NCBI GenBank assembly: GCA_950022295.1 | Contig: OX465600.1 | Span: 233,141,782-233,205,781, forward strand | DNA: 64,000 nucleotides | Source: Bromus sterilis | Lineage: Eukaryota; Streptophyta; Magnoliopsida; Poales; Poaceae | Direction: 5' to 3' | Part shown: piece after piece, positions 21,325-34,952 of the stretch | How positions within the stretch are numbered: position 1 is the first letter of the stretch | Layout of the letters: the number at the start of each line of letters is the position of its first letter | Translations under genes and position numbers: made by a program | The notes under the pieces: generated by a model | Told to the model about the DNA's origin: nothing | Databases searched by the model: none | Seen by the model: only the letters and a program-made list of their open reading frames with translations

Positions 21325-23478
21325 ATGAGCCACGCCTCTGGCCTGATCTTTAGGCGTGGGGCAGTGGACTTTGTGGTGGACTATGCTGCGCGGTTTGGGG
21401 TCGGCGCACCTCTGCCGCCTGGCATGTCGCTGCAAATTGGCAGCCATCGCCTCTTCATCAGCTGTTTCCCCGAGGCATATCCTAGGGAGGTGCACGTCTT
21501 CTCGAGTGCCACGGATCCGCTCCCGACCAGGGGCTGCACGGCAGCTCCCGGCGAAGCGGAGCCGTGTGTGCACGCAACCTTCATGATGGACGGGACGACT
21601 GCGTCAAGCAACCAAGGTGCGGCAAGTGCAGCAAGGAAAGCCAAAGAGGCGGCAAACGCCGCGGAAAGAGTCGGCACCAGTGCGTTGCGGGATGTGTTGT
21701 ACACACCCGTGAACAGGAATGGTGACCCCGACCAGGTTCATACAGATCTGGAGACGGCGCGGCTAGCTCTTGCTCGTAGGGCCGAGCATGTGCTGGCGGA
21801 AGAGAGCAGGCTGGGAGCCATCACCAGAGAGTACAATGTTGCACACGCCAGTCAGCGGCGATCGATTGCTCCTGCGGTCTTAGAGGATCTCAGGAGTAGA
21901 GGCCGAGCAGTCGACAGAGAGCTGTCGGGAGCCGAGCAGCCGGAAGCATCAGCGTTTGTTCAGCGGCCAACATACAGCACGCCCGACAAGAATCTTCAAG
22001 TTGGCGAGCAGATTGCGATCGAGCTGGAGGACTTGGAAGGAGAGGAACGGCATCAGCAAACTCGCCGAATGCGCGAGCTGCTGGCATCAGCAAAGCAGCA
22101 ACAACAAGCGTCGTTGGAAGACCCGGTTGCATGACCTGAAGCATCAAGAAGGACTGCGAGGCCGGTTCCGGAAGCCAGCCAGCGGCCGAATGCGTCTCGG
22201 CAAAACAGGCACCAGGGCCAATCTCGGCGTGAGAGCAGGGTTAGGAGCAATCGGGGTCCCCCGATCATGAACAAAAGAGCAGAGGAGCCGGATGTTAGCA
22301 GCAGGCGCAATGACCCACCTCGTCAACTAGAAGCAAGACCAGCAATCAGCAATCGGCTCGGTGCTCGTCAGATCGGCGAGAATGATGCCAGGCATCGCAT
22401 CGAGCTACTGGAAAGAGATGCGCAGCAGGAAGAGGAGGGAGCAGTCGGCCCAACGTGTTTCGTACACCGCATTCGGACCGAGCAGTTCCCTAAAGGATTC
22501 ACCTTTCCCAGAGACACCCCCAAGTACAACGGCTTCGTTAAGCCAGAGGACTGGCTGACAGATTACATGACCGCAGTCGGCATTGCCGGCGGCAGTCGGT
22601 GTGTAGTTGTACGCTATGCTCCTCTGATGCTGCAGGGGTCAACTCGGACTTGGCTGAACAGTTTGCCTAGCAACAACATTAATTACTGGGAAGATTTCTC
22701 GGAAGCTTTCGTTCGCAACTTCACTGGCACATATGATCGGCCACATCTTCCTCGGCAGCTTGCCCTCTGTGTGCAAGGCAAGGACGAGCCACTCCGAGAG
22801 TATTTAGCTCGGTGGATCAAGTTGAAGAACTCGTGTGAAGGAGTCCACGAGATACAGGCCATCCAGTATTTCACTGATGGATGCTTGGCGGGATCAATGC
22901 TGAAGCACAAGCTGCTCCGCAAAGATTTTTCGTCGTTGGCCGAGCTCATGAAGGTCGCCAACGCGTTTGCTGTCTCTGACTCTGCGATGCGTGAGCCCAT
23001 TCAGCTCGGCGTCGGCGGCGGCGTTCAGACACAAGGGGCTGCGCAGGCGGCAGAGGCAGGAAACCAAGGGCTCAGTCGGCGAGAGCGCAGAGAGAACAAT
23101 CGGAACAACAACAACAACCAGCAGAACAATGTAAAAAGGAAGGATGAGCAGCCAGATGCTCAGTATGGCAGTCGGCAGGTGGCCGTTGTCCAAGACCAAG
23201 AAGAACAAGGGGCTGCAGGAGGCAGTCAGAAGATGAAGCCGAATGCAAAGCCGCAGTGGCCGATGAAGCCCAAGTGCACATTTGAGGACATGCTGGACCA
23301 GCCATGCAAAATGCACAGCAGTCCAGGCAAGCCAGCGGCGCACACCACTCGACAGTGTGATTTTGTCAAGCGCATTGCGAAGGGAGAAGCTTTACCACCT
23401 CCACCCCCACCTCCACCCCAGAACAGAGCACCACCTCAGGCCAGAACCAGTTTCCACGGCAAGACGCTGCATACATGA
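21325..23478 (+). pseudogene. Tat-element gag
   Basis: Structural capsid protein of the element. One frame runs from ATG 21325 (MSHASGLIFRRGAVDF) to a stop at 23476-23478, broken by an in-frame TGA at 22132-22134. The second half holds the retrotransposon gag domain: NGFVKPEDWLTDYMTAVG, then ALMLQG/TWLNSLP-like and WEDFSEAFVRNF motifs (about 22525-22890). The C-terminal part is rich in N, Q and P and includes a polyproline run. The neighbouring pol frame begins at the same place in another frame, so an indel may have separated gag from pol. An alternative ATG at 21222 lies inside the LTR. Confidence 0.85.
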
Positions 23479-25875
23479 TCTTTACAAGTGAATCAAGTGA
23501 CAAGGGCAGTCGGAGAGCCCGAGCTCAGGAGGTCAATGCCACCATGCCACCGATTCCCCAGTACATGCACTGGTTGGATTGCAAGATTACCTGGGGCAGG
23601 GAAGATCACCCAAGTTCCATGCCGAATCCGGGAACTTATCCACTCGTGGTGGATGCCCTCTTTGCGGCCCCCAAGTTTTCATGTCTATTTTCCCGAGTGC
23701 TCATTAATCCAGGGAGCACAATCAACATTTTGTACAGAGATATGATGGTCAAGTTGGGACTCACAGAGAGGGATCTGGAGCGCAGTCGGACGACGTTTCA
23801 TGGGATTGTCCCTGGTCTATCATGCACCCCTATGTGTCGCATTCGATTGGATGTGATTTTTGGCACATAGGAGAACTTTAGGAGAGAGCCGATCTGGTTC
23901 GAGGTCGCCGACCTCAGCAGCCCATACCATGCCCTCTTGGGATTGCCTGCAATCGCCAAGTTCATGCTCAACGCATATGAGCCCTACCTGAAGATGAAAC
24001 CCCCAGGGCCAAATGGCATCATCACCGTCACCGGGGACTTCAAGAAGTCCTTCGAGTGCTCGTCAGCTGGTGCAAATTTGGCCGATTCCTTGGTGGTCGC
24101 CGAAGAGAAGCATCAGCTCGACAAGGTGGTAGCAATGGATCAAGCTCAAAGCAAGGTTCCCCTTCCAGTCGGTCCAGCCAAGAGAGCAGATGAAGAGACC
24201 GCTTTTCAGTCGGCCAAGGACAGCAAGAAGGTTGCTCTAGATCCCTCCGACCCAACCAAGTTTGTTGTGGTCGGAGCTGGACTTAGCAACAAATAGGAAA
24301 GCGAGCTCGTCGAGTTCCTCCGTGAGAACCGGGACATCTTTGCATGTTCTCCACAAGACATGCCTGGAGTGACGAGGGAACTCGCCGAGCACAAGCTCCA
24401 CATTCGGCCAGGTTCGAAACCGGTCAAGCAACCCCTTCGACATTTTTTTGAAGACAAGAGAAGAGCAATCAGCGAAGAAGTCGCCAAGCTCAAAGATGCA
24501 GGCTTCATCATGGAGGTGTTCTACCCCGAGTGGTTGGCAAACCCAGTCCTCGTGATGAAGAAGAACAAGACCTGACGCATGTGTATCGATTACACTTGCC
24601 TGAACAAGGCATGCCCCAAGGATCTGTTTGCTCTGCCCCGTATAGATCAAGTCATTGACTCTACGACTGGCTGCGAGTTGTTGTCATTTCTGGATGCCAC
24701 TGTTGGCTATCACCAGATCAAACTTGCTGTGGAAGATCAAATAAAAACTACCTTTATAACCCCTTTTGGGGCTTATTGCTATGTCACCATGCCTTTCGGT
24801 CTGAAGAATGGAGGCGCTACCTATCAGCGCACCATTCAACGATGCATGTATTCTCAACTCGGCAGAAACTTGCATGTGTATGTAGATGATTTGGTAGTGA
24901 AGACGGTCAAAGGAGTCACACTCCTGGATGACCTCAAGGAGACATCCGCCAATCTGCGTACCTACCAAATCAAGCTAAATCCAAAGAAGTGCGTATTCGG
25001 TGTTCCAGCCGACAAACTCTTGGGATTTCTCGTTTCTGAAAGAGGAATCAAATGCAATCCCGAGAAGATAGCCGTAATCGAACGGATGGACCAGCCCAAG
25101 AATCTGAAGCAAGTGCAGAAGTTCACCGGTTGCTTGGCATCACTCAGTCGATTTCTCAGTCGGTTGGGAGAGAAGGCAATCCCACTATATCAGCTAATGA
25201 AGAAGACAGAGAAGTTCACGTGGACTCCGCAGGCAGATGAGGCATTCAAAGAACTAAAGCGCATGCTCTCCACCACGCCGATTCTGGCTGCTCCGATTGA
25301 GAAGGAGCCGATGATGTTATATATCGCGGCGACCAATCGAGTGATCAGTGCAGTGATGGTGGTAGAGCGTCCTGAGAAGGACAAAGCGCAACAGATTCAG
25401 CGGTCAGTATATTACATCAGCGAGGTGCTCTCAATATCCAAGCAAAATTATCCTCATTACCAGAAAATGTACTATGGAGTTTACATGGCAGCCAAAAGAT
25501 TGAAGCCCTATTTCCAAGCTCATCCGATTACAGTGGTCAGCTCGGCTCCACTAGCTGATATCATCGGCAGCAGAGATGCAACCGACAGAGTAGCCAAATG
25601 GGCAATTGAGATCGCCTGTCACGGCATCCAGTACGAGCCAAGAACAACAATCAAATCTCAAGCATTGGCCGATTTCCTGGTGGACTGGGCTGAAACTCAG
25701 TACATGCCGCCTGCTCCAGGATCGGATCATTGGAGGATGCACTTTGATGGATCCAAGATGAAGAATGGCCTAGGGGCTGGCATCGTCCTCACATCACCAA
25801 AAGGAGACCGATTGCACTATGTGCTGCAAATCCACTTCGCAACGTCAAACATTGTTGCCGAGTATGAGGCCCTTG

Positions 25876-27576
25876 TGTTGGATATGTGCCCTAGAGACAA
25901 ATGAATAAAGATATTTGTCACATATCCGTTTTGTTCATAATACATTTTATACTATGCTATAACTGTATTACTTGGAAATACTAATACAGGTGTAGTATAA
26001 AACATGGTCCGTAGTTTAACTCGGGTAAACTATCTCATTGGACAATTGATTGATCAAGCTTTCCTGATCATGGCGACACTTAAGTCCATTGACACTGAGG
26101 TCATATCGTTAAGGGGAATGATGTGATGGACGTACACCCACCTAAAGTGTTGCAATGTGATCGAGTCACATAGTTCAGCGTTGCTATGACTTTGTAACGT
26201 ATGGCTTAGTCCTTAGACCGTAATGATCATACGTAATTGTCATCTATGAGGAGACTTTGATTTGTATCCCACCGCCTGACTGAAATATGCTGGCTATAAC
26301 AGTGCACTTTGGGTATTCCGAAATAGATGGTTGATGAGTATGTTAATAGATCAGAGCGGGATTTGTCAGTCCTTGTGACAGGACAGGTACTCTGGGCCCA
26401 CTCAGTGATATTGCATCAACACCTTGTAAGGACGTGACTAGGTCACAAGAGATGCAATGATCATGGACGAGAGAAGTTGTTTGTTGTGAACGAGATGTGA
26501 ATACGGTATGTAGGATACCGACGATCAAACCTCGGAAAAACAAAGTACCGCAGCACAAAGGGATTACGTCGTATCGTTAACGGTTTCCAAAAGCGATCGA
26601 AGTTTATTCGATGGAAGCGCAGGGGCTGTCAAGGATTGTAACCAGGTCCAACTGACTAGTCATTGGTCAATGAGAAGAGGCTCGACCATGTCTGTTGTTT
26701 CCCGGACTGTTAGGGTGTTACACTTAAGGGCAATCGATGCATAGGACAGTTACGGGATCAATCGGTGAAATAGGAGGAATCACCGGAATAGTTCCGGAGG
26801 AGGACGAAATGGTTTCCGGACATTTTGAAATAGTTCAAAATAAAGTTTAATTGTTTTAATAATGTTTTATTATTTAATTAGCTGAATTAAATATTTAAAA
26901 CATATTAAATAAATTAAAAAAATGGGAAAAGGCTAAATGGGCCCATTAAGGGAGGAGGGGGTCTCCCCCTTGGGCTTGGCGCCAAGGGTGGGGCCCACCA
27001 CCCCCCTTGGCCGGTGCACTCCCCCCCTTGGGAGTTTAGTCCCACATGGGGGAGGGGAGGAGGATGGCACCCCCCCTTGGCCTATATAAGGAGGGGTAGA
27101 CCCCCCTTTTTCCAACACACCAATATCTCCTTCTTCCTCCTTCTCCTTCCCGGAAGTGGACTCCCCTTGTTTGGAGTCTGCACCTGGATTGGAGTTCTCC
27201 ACCATAAGGCAGGCCGTCGTTTTGCTGGAGTCAGGATCCGTAGCCGTCTTTCTTCCGCTGCTCGCCTGGTTCGGGGCCCGGGAGGAACATCGATTGTACC
27301 ATACGTGTATAATCTCTTCGAGGCACTACACCTGTGGTGCTACTTCGTCGCTGGAGGTTTACCGGGAGTCATCCTCGCCGGTGGTGGTCTTCTACACGAC
27401 AGGGAGGTCGTAGTTCCGAGTCTACGCCAGCCACGTTCGCAAGAACGTTTCCCTCTTTCGGTCTTCAAAGGTATGAACACCGATTCCCTCCGTTACTTTA
27501 CATCGCCATAGCATAGATCTTGGGTTCGGGTACCGTAGGTATGAAAAATTTGTGTTTTCTGCCCCGTATCCCAACA
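25876..27576 (+). repeat. 5' LTR of the copia element
   Basis: 1701 bp with a clear TATA box TATATAAG at 27083-27090 after a GC-rich stretch (CCCCCTTGGCC). AT-rich TTTAATTATT sequence lies near 26840-26920. Confidence 0.94.
27083..27090 (+). promoter_or_regulatory. TATA box of the copia LTR
   Basis: TATATAAG, also present at 33822-33829 in the 3' LTR, sits where an LTR promoter should be, before the GAGGGGTAGACCCCCC stretch. The matching copy in the 3' LTR could drive read-out into the Tat pol remnant. Confidence 0.65.
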
Positions 27577-27577
27577 G

Positions 27578-27590
27578 TGGTATCATGAGC
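27578..27590 (+). other. copia primer binding site (initiator tRNA-Met type)
   Basis: TGGTATCATGAGC starts one base after the 5' LTR. It resembles the usual TGGTATCAGAGC site complementary to initiator tRNA-Met, with a one-base insertion. Confidence 0.8.
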
Positions 27591-28544
27591 TAGCTATGCG
27601 TAGATGTATTGTACGGGTAGAACACATCTAGGATGTGGGCATCGAATCTTCATTCGTTACCCTCCCACGTGTACTCATTTAGCGTTGCGACAATGTTTGA
27701 TGAAGCGGCCCCTGACCGACCTTACGCGTTTACGCGAGACTAGTTCCACGCTTGACATATGGCTTGTACCATATAAAGTGGCTGGGGGGATGTCTGTCTC
27801 TCTGCATTAGCGATGCGAAGATGTTTGCAACGGAGGGCCCCGACAGGGGTGTAATAGAGACGGATGGGAGACGGTGTTGTGGCATGTTTTTCGCAGGATA
27901 GAAACGGTTCTCTCTCTCGAAACCCCTAGCAGCCACGTAAAACTTGCACAAGCTAAAGTAGAAAGGCGTTTAACTTTGCTTTGCATGAAGGGGGATCATA
28001 TGTTGTATGATTTACAGTTTTACTTTCTGTTTTATGCTAGTATGCTAGATATATCGACGGTAGCACGAAACATGACCATCTCTCAAAATACCAACATTGT
28101 GTTCTCCCTTGGTGGGCACCGCATGGAAGGTTCTCCCATATGGCTTGATGCTCCGTACATACCGGAGTTGTCCTACATATTCAACGGAGTTCGCATGAGG
28201 TTGGGTTCGGCAAGCCTGGCATATGCAGATATGGCCTTGCTGAACAGCTAACATCAAGGTTCGATTGGCAGGCTTGACGTATGTAGATGCGGGCCTGGAA
28301 CACAGGAGACCGAAAGGTCGAGCACGAGTCACATGCCTGATGTGATTGGCTTAGAGGCCTACCTGGTTCGCATACTGATGGCCGTGACGATCGGGGGAGG
28401 TATGGGGGCTGGGATTGTCTAATCACTTAGTTAAATTGAGAGGTGTTTATCTAAGTGGGAGCTTTCTAGAATTTTGAGATTAAATTGAAACTCCACATTA
28501 TGAACAAAAGTCTAAATATGTATCCTTGTGAATCAACCTTGTAG
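27591..28544 (+). other. copia 5' untranslated leader
   Basis: About 950 bp between primer site and gag with no supported ORF. It contains loosely repeated CATATGGCTTG / GCATATGCAGATATGG-like phrases (27750-28290). A long leader is usual for BARE/Angela-like elements. Confidence 0.6.
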
Positions 28545-31500
28545 ATGGCAGCACCTGGCCCTCGTTCAACTTAGGATCATTCCTAGAGAAAGATAAGCTA
28601 AAAACAGATGGGACAAACTTCACCAACTGGTTCCGCACCCTGAGGATTCTCCTCGTTCCCCTCAAGATGGCATACGTACTAGAGGGCGCGTTAGGTGACG
28701 CACCAGCAGATGATGCCAGTTAGGACGAGAAGAATGTCTATCTCTCCAGGACTGATGATTACAACCTTGTCCAGAGTGGCATGCTCTACTCCATGGAGGC
28801 TGATCTGCAGAAAAGATTTGAGAGGATGGGTGCATATGAGATTATCACCGACCTCAAGGCGGTCTTCGCACCTCAAGCCAGGGATGAACGGTACAAGGCT
28901 TCTGAAGCCTTCTTCTCAGCAAAGATGGACGAGCACGGCAGCGTGAGTGAGCACGTAGTCAAAATGTCTGGCTACGTTCAGCGCTTGAATGCTCTGGAAT
29001 GCCAGATTCCAGATGAACTTGCTGTTGATAGGGTGTTGCAGTCGCTTCCCCCTAGCTACAAAGGCTTTGTGCTGAACTACAACATGCAGGGGATGACCAA
29101 AACCCCTTCTGAGTTGTTCGTCATGCTGAAGAGCGCCGAGGTTGAGATCAAGAAGGAGCACGCCGTCTTCATGGTCAACAAGACCACTGACTTCAAGAAG
29201 TCAAGCAGGCGGGAGAAGGCCAAGAGAGGTGGCCCCAAGAGGGATGGCAAGTCAGTTGCCGCTCCTCCCAAGGCACCCAAGCCTAAAACCGGAGTGGAGT
29301 GCTTCTACTGCAAGGGTGAAGGTCACTTGAAACGCAACTGCCCCAAGTACCTAAAGGACAAGAAGGCTGGCAAGGTCGCCAAGAGAGACGAAGGTATATT
29401 TGATATACATATTGTTGATCTTCTCTTGACAAGCGCCGGGAACACATCCTGGATACTTGATACAGGATCTGTCGCTCATATTTCTAATTCCATTCAGGGA
29501 CTAAGGAATAGGAGATGCTTGCTCAAGGATGAAGTGACGATGCGCGTGGGGAATGGCTGTCAAATTGAAGTCTTGGCGGTCGACACGAAGCATCTTAGTC
29601 TCCCTTCGGGATTGGTTTTAGTTCTGAATAATTGCTACTATGTACCCGTGTTGAGTGTGAACATCGTTAGTGGCTCTTGCTTGAAGCGAGACCGCTATTC
29701 TTTTAAGCCTGATACAATTGGTTGTTCGATTTATAAGGATGAAATGTTTTATGTTCACGCACCGGAGTTGCATGGTTTATTCGTACTTGATCTCGATGGT
29801 GACGTGTGTCACACTAACAATATTGAGGCCAAAAGATTGAAGAATGATGAAGATCACATGAAGATGTGGCATTGCCGACTTGGTCATATTGGTATAAAGC
29901 GCATGGAGAAGCTCCATAAGGATGGACTTCTTGAGTCATTGGATTTTGGATCCCTTGATACATGTGAACCATGCCTCATGGGCAAAATGACAAGGACTTC
30001 ATTCAATGGGATAATGGAGCGTGCGGATGACTTATTGGGGATCATACACACGGATGTATGTGGACCCATGAACGTCCCTACTCGCAATGGTCTTCGTTAC
30101 TTCGTGACCCTTACTGATGACTTGAGTAGATATGGGTATATTTACTTGATGAAGCACAAGTCTGAAACCTTTGAAAAGTTCAAGGAATTTCAGAATGAGG
30201 TCGAAAATCAACTCGGAAAGAAAATCAAGCACCTTCGATCGGATCGAGGTGGCGAGTATTTGAGTCACGAGTTTGGCAATCATCTGAAGTCTTGTGGCAT
30301 AGTACCACAGCTTACGCCGGCAGGCACACACCAGAGAAACGGTGTGGCTGAGCGACGTAATCGAATCCTATTGGATAGCGTACGATCGATGATGTCTCAT
30401 ACTGATTTGCCTGTGTCATTCTGGGGGTATGCATTAGAAACTGCCGCTCATATTCTTAATAGGGCACCATCCAAATCCGTAAAGACAACACCATTTGAAG
30501 AATGGCATGGCACGAAACCTAAGTTGTCTCACCTGAAGATTTGGGGTTGTGAGGCTTATGTTAGGAAACTACAGCCTGACAAACTTGAATCCAAGGCGGA
30601 TAAGTGCATCTTTGTGGGCTATCCCAAGGAAACTTGTGGATACACCTTCTACAACAAGTCTGACAGCAAAACGTTTGTTGCCAAGACGGGACACTTTCTT
30701 GAGAAGGAGTTTCTCGCGAAAGAGTTGAGTGGGAGGAAAATAGACCTCGATGAAGTGACTGACCAATCACTCCAATTGGAAGAAACGGCTACGGAAATTG
30801 TTCTGGAACCATCTTCCACAGTGGGAGCTGAAGAGAATGGCCAGAACGACATTCATAACGATCATGACATTGATGATGATCATGATGAGAATGAAGAGGA
30901 ACCTTTTATGCCCCGTAGGTCATCAAGAGTCCGTCAACCTACTGAGTTTTACAGATAGCTTGTGAATGCAATCTCGACCGATGAGTCGGATGAACCTACA
31001 AGTTACAAAGAAGCAATGGAGGGACACGAGTCCGAGAAATGGCTTGAAGCCATGAAATCCGAAATAGACTCCATGTACACCAACAAAGTATGGACTTTGG
31101 TGGATATTACCAAGGACCGCAAGGCCGTCGAGCATAAATGGATTTTCAAGAAAAAGACTGACGCAGACGGAAACGTATCTGCCTACAAAGCTCGTCTTGT
31201 CGCGAAGGGGTTCCGACAAATTCAAGGAGTTGACTACGAGGAGACGTTCTCTCCTGTAGCGATGATAAAGTCTATTCGGATCCTACTAGCAATAGCTGCA
31301 TATCATGATTACGAGATATGGCAGATGGATGTGAAAACTGCATTCCTAAATGGCAACATTGAGGAAGAGTTGTATATGATGCAACCAGAGGGGTTTGTCG
31401 ATCCAAGGAACGGTGGTAAGGTGTGCAAGCTTCAACGGTCCATCTATGGGTTGAAGCAAGCATCTCGGAGCTGGAATCTTCGATTCGATGAGGTCATTAA

Positions 31501-32575
31501 AGCTTTTGGATTTGTCCAAAACGTCGAAGAGTTCTGCGTCTATAAGAAACTGAGTGGGAGCTCTGTAGCATTCCTTGTGTTATATGTAGATGACATATTA
31601 CTAATAGGGAACGATAAGAAATTCTTAGAGGAAGTGAAGGAATATCTGAATGGACAATTTTCCATGAAGGACCTAGGTGAAGCTGCGTACATATTGGGGA
31701 TTAAGATCTATAGAGATAGACCTAATCGACGGTTGGCCTTGAGTCAGAGCACTTATATTGACAAGATATTGAAAAGGTTCAGTATGGGTAACTCCAAGAG
31801 AGGCCTCTTGCCAGTTATAAAAGGTGTGAAATTAAGCGTGACTCAATGCCCAACCACAACAAAAGAGAAGGAGGAGATGTCCTCAAAGCCCTATGCCTCA
31901 GCCATAGGTTCTCTCATGTATGCTATGTTATGTACCAGACCGGATTTAGCGCTGGCCATTAGTATGACTAATCGCTACAAGAGTAACCCGGGAATGGCTC
32001 ACTGGACAACAGTAAAGAACATCCTTAAGTACTTGAGAAGAACCAATGATCTCTTTCTCGTTTATGGAGGAGTTGATGAGGAGCTCACCGTAAAGGGTTA
32101 CGTTGACGCAAGCCTCGGCTCAGATCTAGATGACTCGAAATCCCAGACGGGATATGTTTTCATGTTGAACGGTGGCGCAATTAGCTGGAGGAGCGGCAAA
32201 CAGTCAGTCGTCGCCCAATCTAAAATGGAGTCGGAGTATATTGCCGCTTGCGAAGCGTCAAACGAGGCGCTGTGGCTGAAGAAGTTCGTGATCGATCTTG
32301 GCGTCTTTCCCAGCTGCCCTGACCCCGTGGGAATCTTCTGCGACAAAACAGGTGCCATTGCTAACACGAAGGAGCCAAGAACTCACTCTACAGCGAAGCA
32401 CATCCTCCGAAAGTTCCATGTGACGCGAGACTACGCCAGGGATGGACACACTAGGATTCACAAGATACATACGGATCTGAACGCAGCAGACCCGATGACT
32501 AAACCTCTTCCACAGGGCAAGTTTGAAGAACACCGAGAGACCATTGGTGTTAGATACATACCTGATGTAAACTAG
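28545..32575 (+). pseudogene. copia gag-pol polyprotein with stops
   Basis: One frame covers 28544-32575. Visible: gag (FNLGSFLEKDKL; NWFRTLRILL), zinc knuckle CFYCKGEGHLKRNC (about 29300-29342), protease WILDTGSVAHIS, integrase HCRLGH...CEPC with IIHTD, SDRGGEY and NGVAERRN, RT with MDVKTAFLNG and YVDDIL, and RNase H DASLGSDLDDSKSQTGY to SEYIA. Catalytic residues are present throughout. Defects: TAG at 28722-28724 (probably from TGG), TAG at 30956-30958 between integrase and RT, and an initiator ATG at 28545 that is out of frame with gag, implying a small indel at the start. Confidence 0.92.
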
Positions 32576-32595
32576 TGTAATTTGTACTCTAGTGC

Positions 32596-32605
32596 AAGTG
32601 GGAGA
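32596..32605 (+). other. copia polypurine tract
   Basis: AAGTGGGAGA ends one base before the 3' LTR opening TGTTGG. Confidence 0.8.
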
Positions 32606-32606
32606 C

Positions 32607-34312
32607 TGTTGGATATGTGCCCTAGAGACAAATTAATAAAGATATTTGTCACATATCCGTTTTGTTCATAATACGTTTTATACTGTGCTATAATTGTATT
32701 ACTTGGAAATACTAATACAGGTGTAGTATAAAACATGGTCCGTAGTTTAACTCGGGTAAACTATCTCATTGGGAAATTGATTGATCAAGCTTTCCTGATC
32801 ATGGCGACACTTAAGTCCATTGACAATGAGGTCATATCGTTAAGGGGAATGATGTGATGGACATACACCCACATAAAGTATTGCAATGTGATCGAGTCAC
32901 ATAGTTCAGCGTTGCTATGACTTTGTAACGTATGGCTTAGTCCTTAGACCGTAATGATCATACGTAATTGTCATCTATGAGGAGACTTTGATTTGTATCC
33001 CACCGCCTGACTGAAATATGCTGGCTATAACGGTGCACTTTGGGTATTCCGAAATAGATGGTTGATGAGTATGTTAATAGATCAGAGCGGGGTTTGTCAG
33101 TCCTTGTGACAGGACAGGTACTCTGGGCCCACTTGGTGATATTGCATCAACACCTTGCAAGGACATGACTAGGTCACAAGAGATGCAATGATCATGGATG
33201 AGAGAAGTTGTTTGTTGTGAACGAGATGTGAACACGGTATGTAGGATACCGACGATCAAACCTCGGACAAACAAAGTACCGCAGCACAAAGGGATTACGT
33301 CGTATCGTTAACGGTTTCCAAAAGCAATCGAAGTTCATTCGATGGAAGCGCAGGGGCTGTCAAGGATTGTAACCAGGTCCACCTGACTAGTCATTGGTCA
33401 ATGAGAAGAGTCTCGACCATGTGTGTTGTTTCTCGGACCGTTAGGGTGTTACACTTAAGGGCAATCGATGCATAGGACAGTTACGGGATCAATCGGTGAA
33501 ATAGGAGGAATCACCGGAATAGTTCCGGAGGAGGACGGAATGGTTTCTGGACATTTTGAAATAGTTCAAAATAAAGTTTAATTGTTTTAATAATGTTTTA
33601 TTATTTAATTATCTGAATTAAATATTTAAAACATATTAAATAAATTAAAAAAATGGGAAAAGGCTAAATGGGCCCATGGGGCCCATTAAGGGAGGAGGGG
33701 GTCTCCCCCTTGGGCTTGGCGCCAAGGGTGGGGCCCACCACCCCCCTTGGCCGGCGCACTCCCCCCCTTGGGAGTTTAGTCCCACATGGGGGAGGGGAGG
33801 AGGATGGCACCCCCCTTGGCCTATATAAGGAGGGGTAGACCCCCCTTTTTCCAACACACCAATATCTCCTTCTTCCTCCTCCTTCCCGGAAGTGGACTCC
33901 CCTTGTTTGGAGTCTGCACGTGGATTGGAGTTCTCCACCATAAGGCAGGCCGTCGTTCTGCTGGAGTCGGGATCCGTAGCCGTCTTTCTTCCGCTGCTCG
34001 CCTGGCTCGGGGCCCGGGAGGAACATCGATTGTACCGTACGTGTATAATCTCTTCGAGGCACTACACCTGTGGTGCTACTTCGTCGCTGGAGGTTTACCG
34101 GGAGTCATCCTCGCCGGTGGTGGTCTTCTACACGACAGGGAGCTCGTAGTTCCGAGTCTACGCCAGCCACGTTCGCAAGAACGTTTCCCTCTTTCGGTCT
34201 TCAAAGGTATGAACACCGATTCCCTCTGTTACTTTACATCGCCATAGCATAGATCTTGGGTTCGAGTACCGTAGGTATGAAAAATTTGTGTTTTCTGCCC
34301 CGTATCCCAACA
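32607..34312 (+). repeat. 3' LTR of the copia element
   Basis: 1706 bp, near-identical to the 5' LTR. Small differences include an extra GGGGCCCAT near 33676 and one CTT fewer in the pyrimidine run near 33880. TATATAAG lies at 33822-33829. Confidence 0.94.
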
Positions 34313-34754
34313 CCTTGTGCATGGCATCAAGCTGGCCAAGGAGATCGGCATTCGGAACATAGAGTGTTTTGGCGACTCTGACCTGGTGGTGCAGCAGTGT
34401 ACAGGCAATTGGGATGCAACGGATGCAAATATGGCAAGCTATCATTTCTTGGTGCAGCAGCTCATCGGATATTTTGAAGGTTGTGAATTTCATCACGTGC
34501 CCAGAGCAAACAACGAAGCAGCAGATGCACTTTCCAAGCTCGGCTCCACCAGGCAAAGCATTCCGCCAGGGGTGTCACTAGAGCACATCAAGAAGTCGTC
34601 CATCACGCCTTCACCAGAGTCCGAGTCCATCTTCATATCGGAAACTGACGTGGAGGCGTTGAGGCAAGCAAAGTTGGTCCAACCGGCAAAGATCCCGACT
34701 GTGAAGAAGCAACCGAATGCCTAAGGGGCTGCGGCCTCAGCAAAGCCAACAGAC

Positions 34755-34952
34755 CCAGGGGCTGCCGATTGCAGCAAAAAGAAGAAATCCAAGGCAAAAG
34801 CAGCAGCAACACCAGGTGGGGGGGCCTCTTCCGAGCCTATGATACCAGGGGCTGCCGATTGCGAGTCAGAAACGCCGATTCCATGTGAAGAACCAGTAGA
34901 TCCTGAGGCCTCAGCTTCAGCAGGGTAAGCAATACCAGGGGCTGACGATTGC
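34755..34952 (+). repeat. 90-bp-period repeat in the RNase H-integrase linker
   Basis: The core CCAGGGGCTGCCGATTGC occurs at 34755, 34845 and 34935 (third copy GACGATTGC), spaced exactly 90 bp, giving PGAADC / PGAADC / PGADDC in the pol frame. The sequence between cores is only loosely alike and rich in Ala, Ser and Lys. It looks like a flexible repeated linker. Confidence 0.8.

Larger units (their letters stand above)
25876..34312 (+). mobile_element. Ty1/copia element, full length, inside Tat RNase H
   Basis: LTRs of 1701 bp (25876-27576) and 1706 bp (32607-34312), both TGTTGGATATG to CCCAACA, with a 5-bp duplication CCTTG at 25871-25875 and 34313-34317. The interior has a Met-type primer site, gag, protease, integrase, RT and RNase H in copia order, and a polypurine tract. 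LTR length and opening recall the Angela/BARE group, but the sequence differs from those as I remember them. The LTRs are very similar, with only scattered substitutions, so this is one of the younger insertions. Confidence 0.95.

Noticed and set aside
26343..34252. Repeated 70-165-codon ORFs in both copia LTRs
   Set aside because: They appear twice only because the LTRs are duplicated; no domain is seen.
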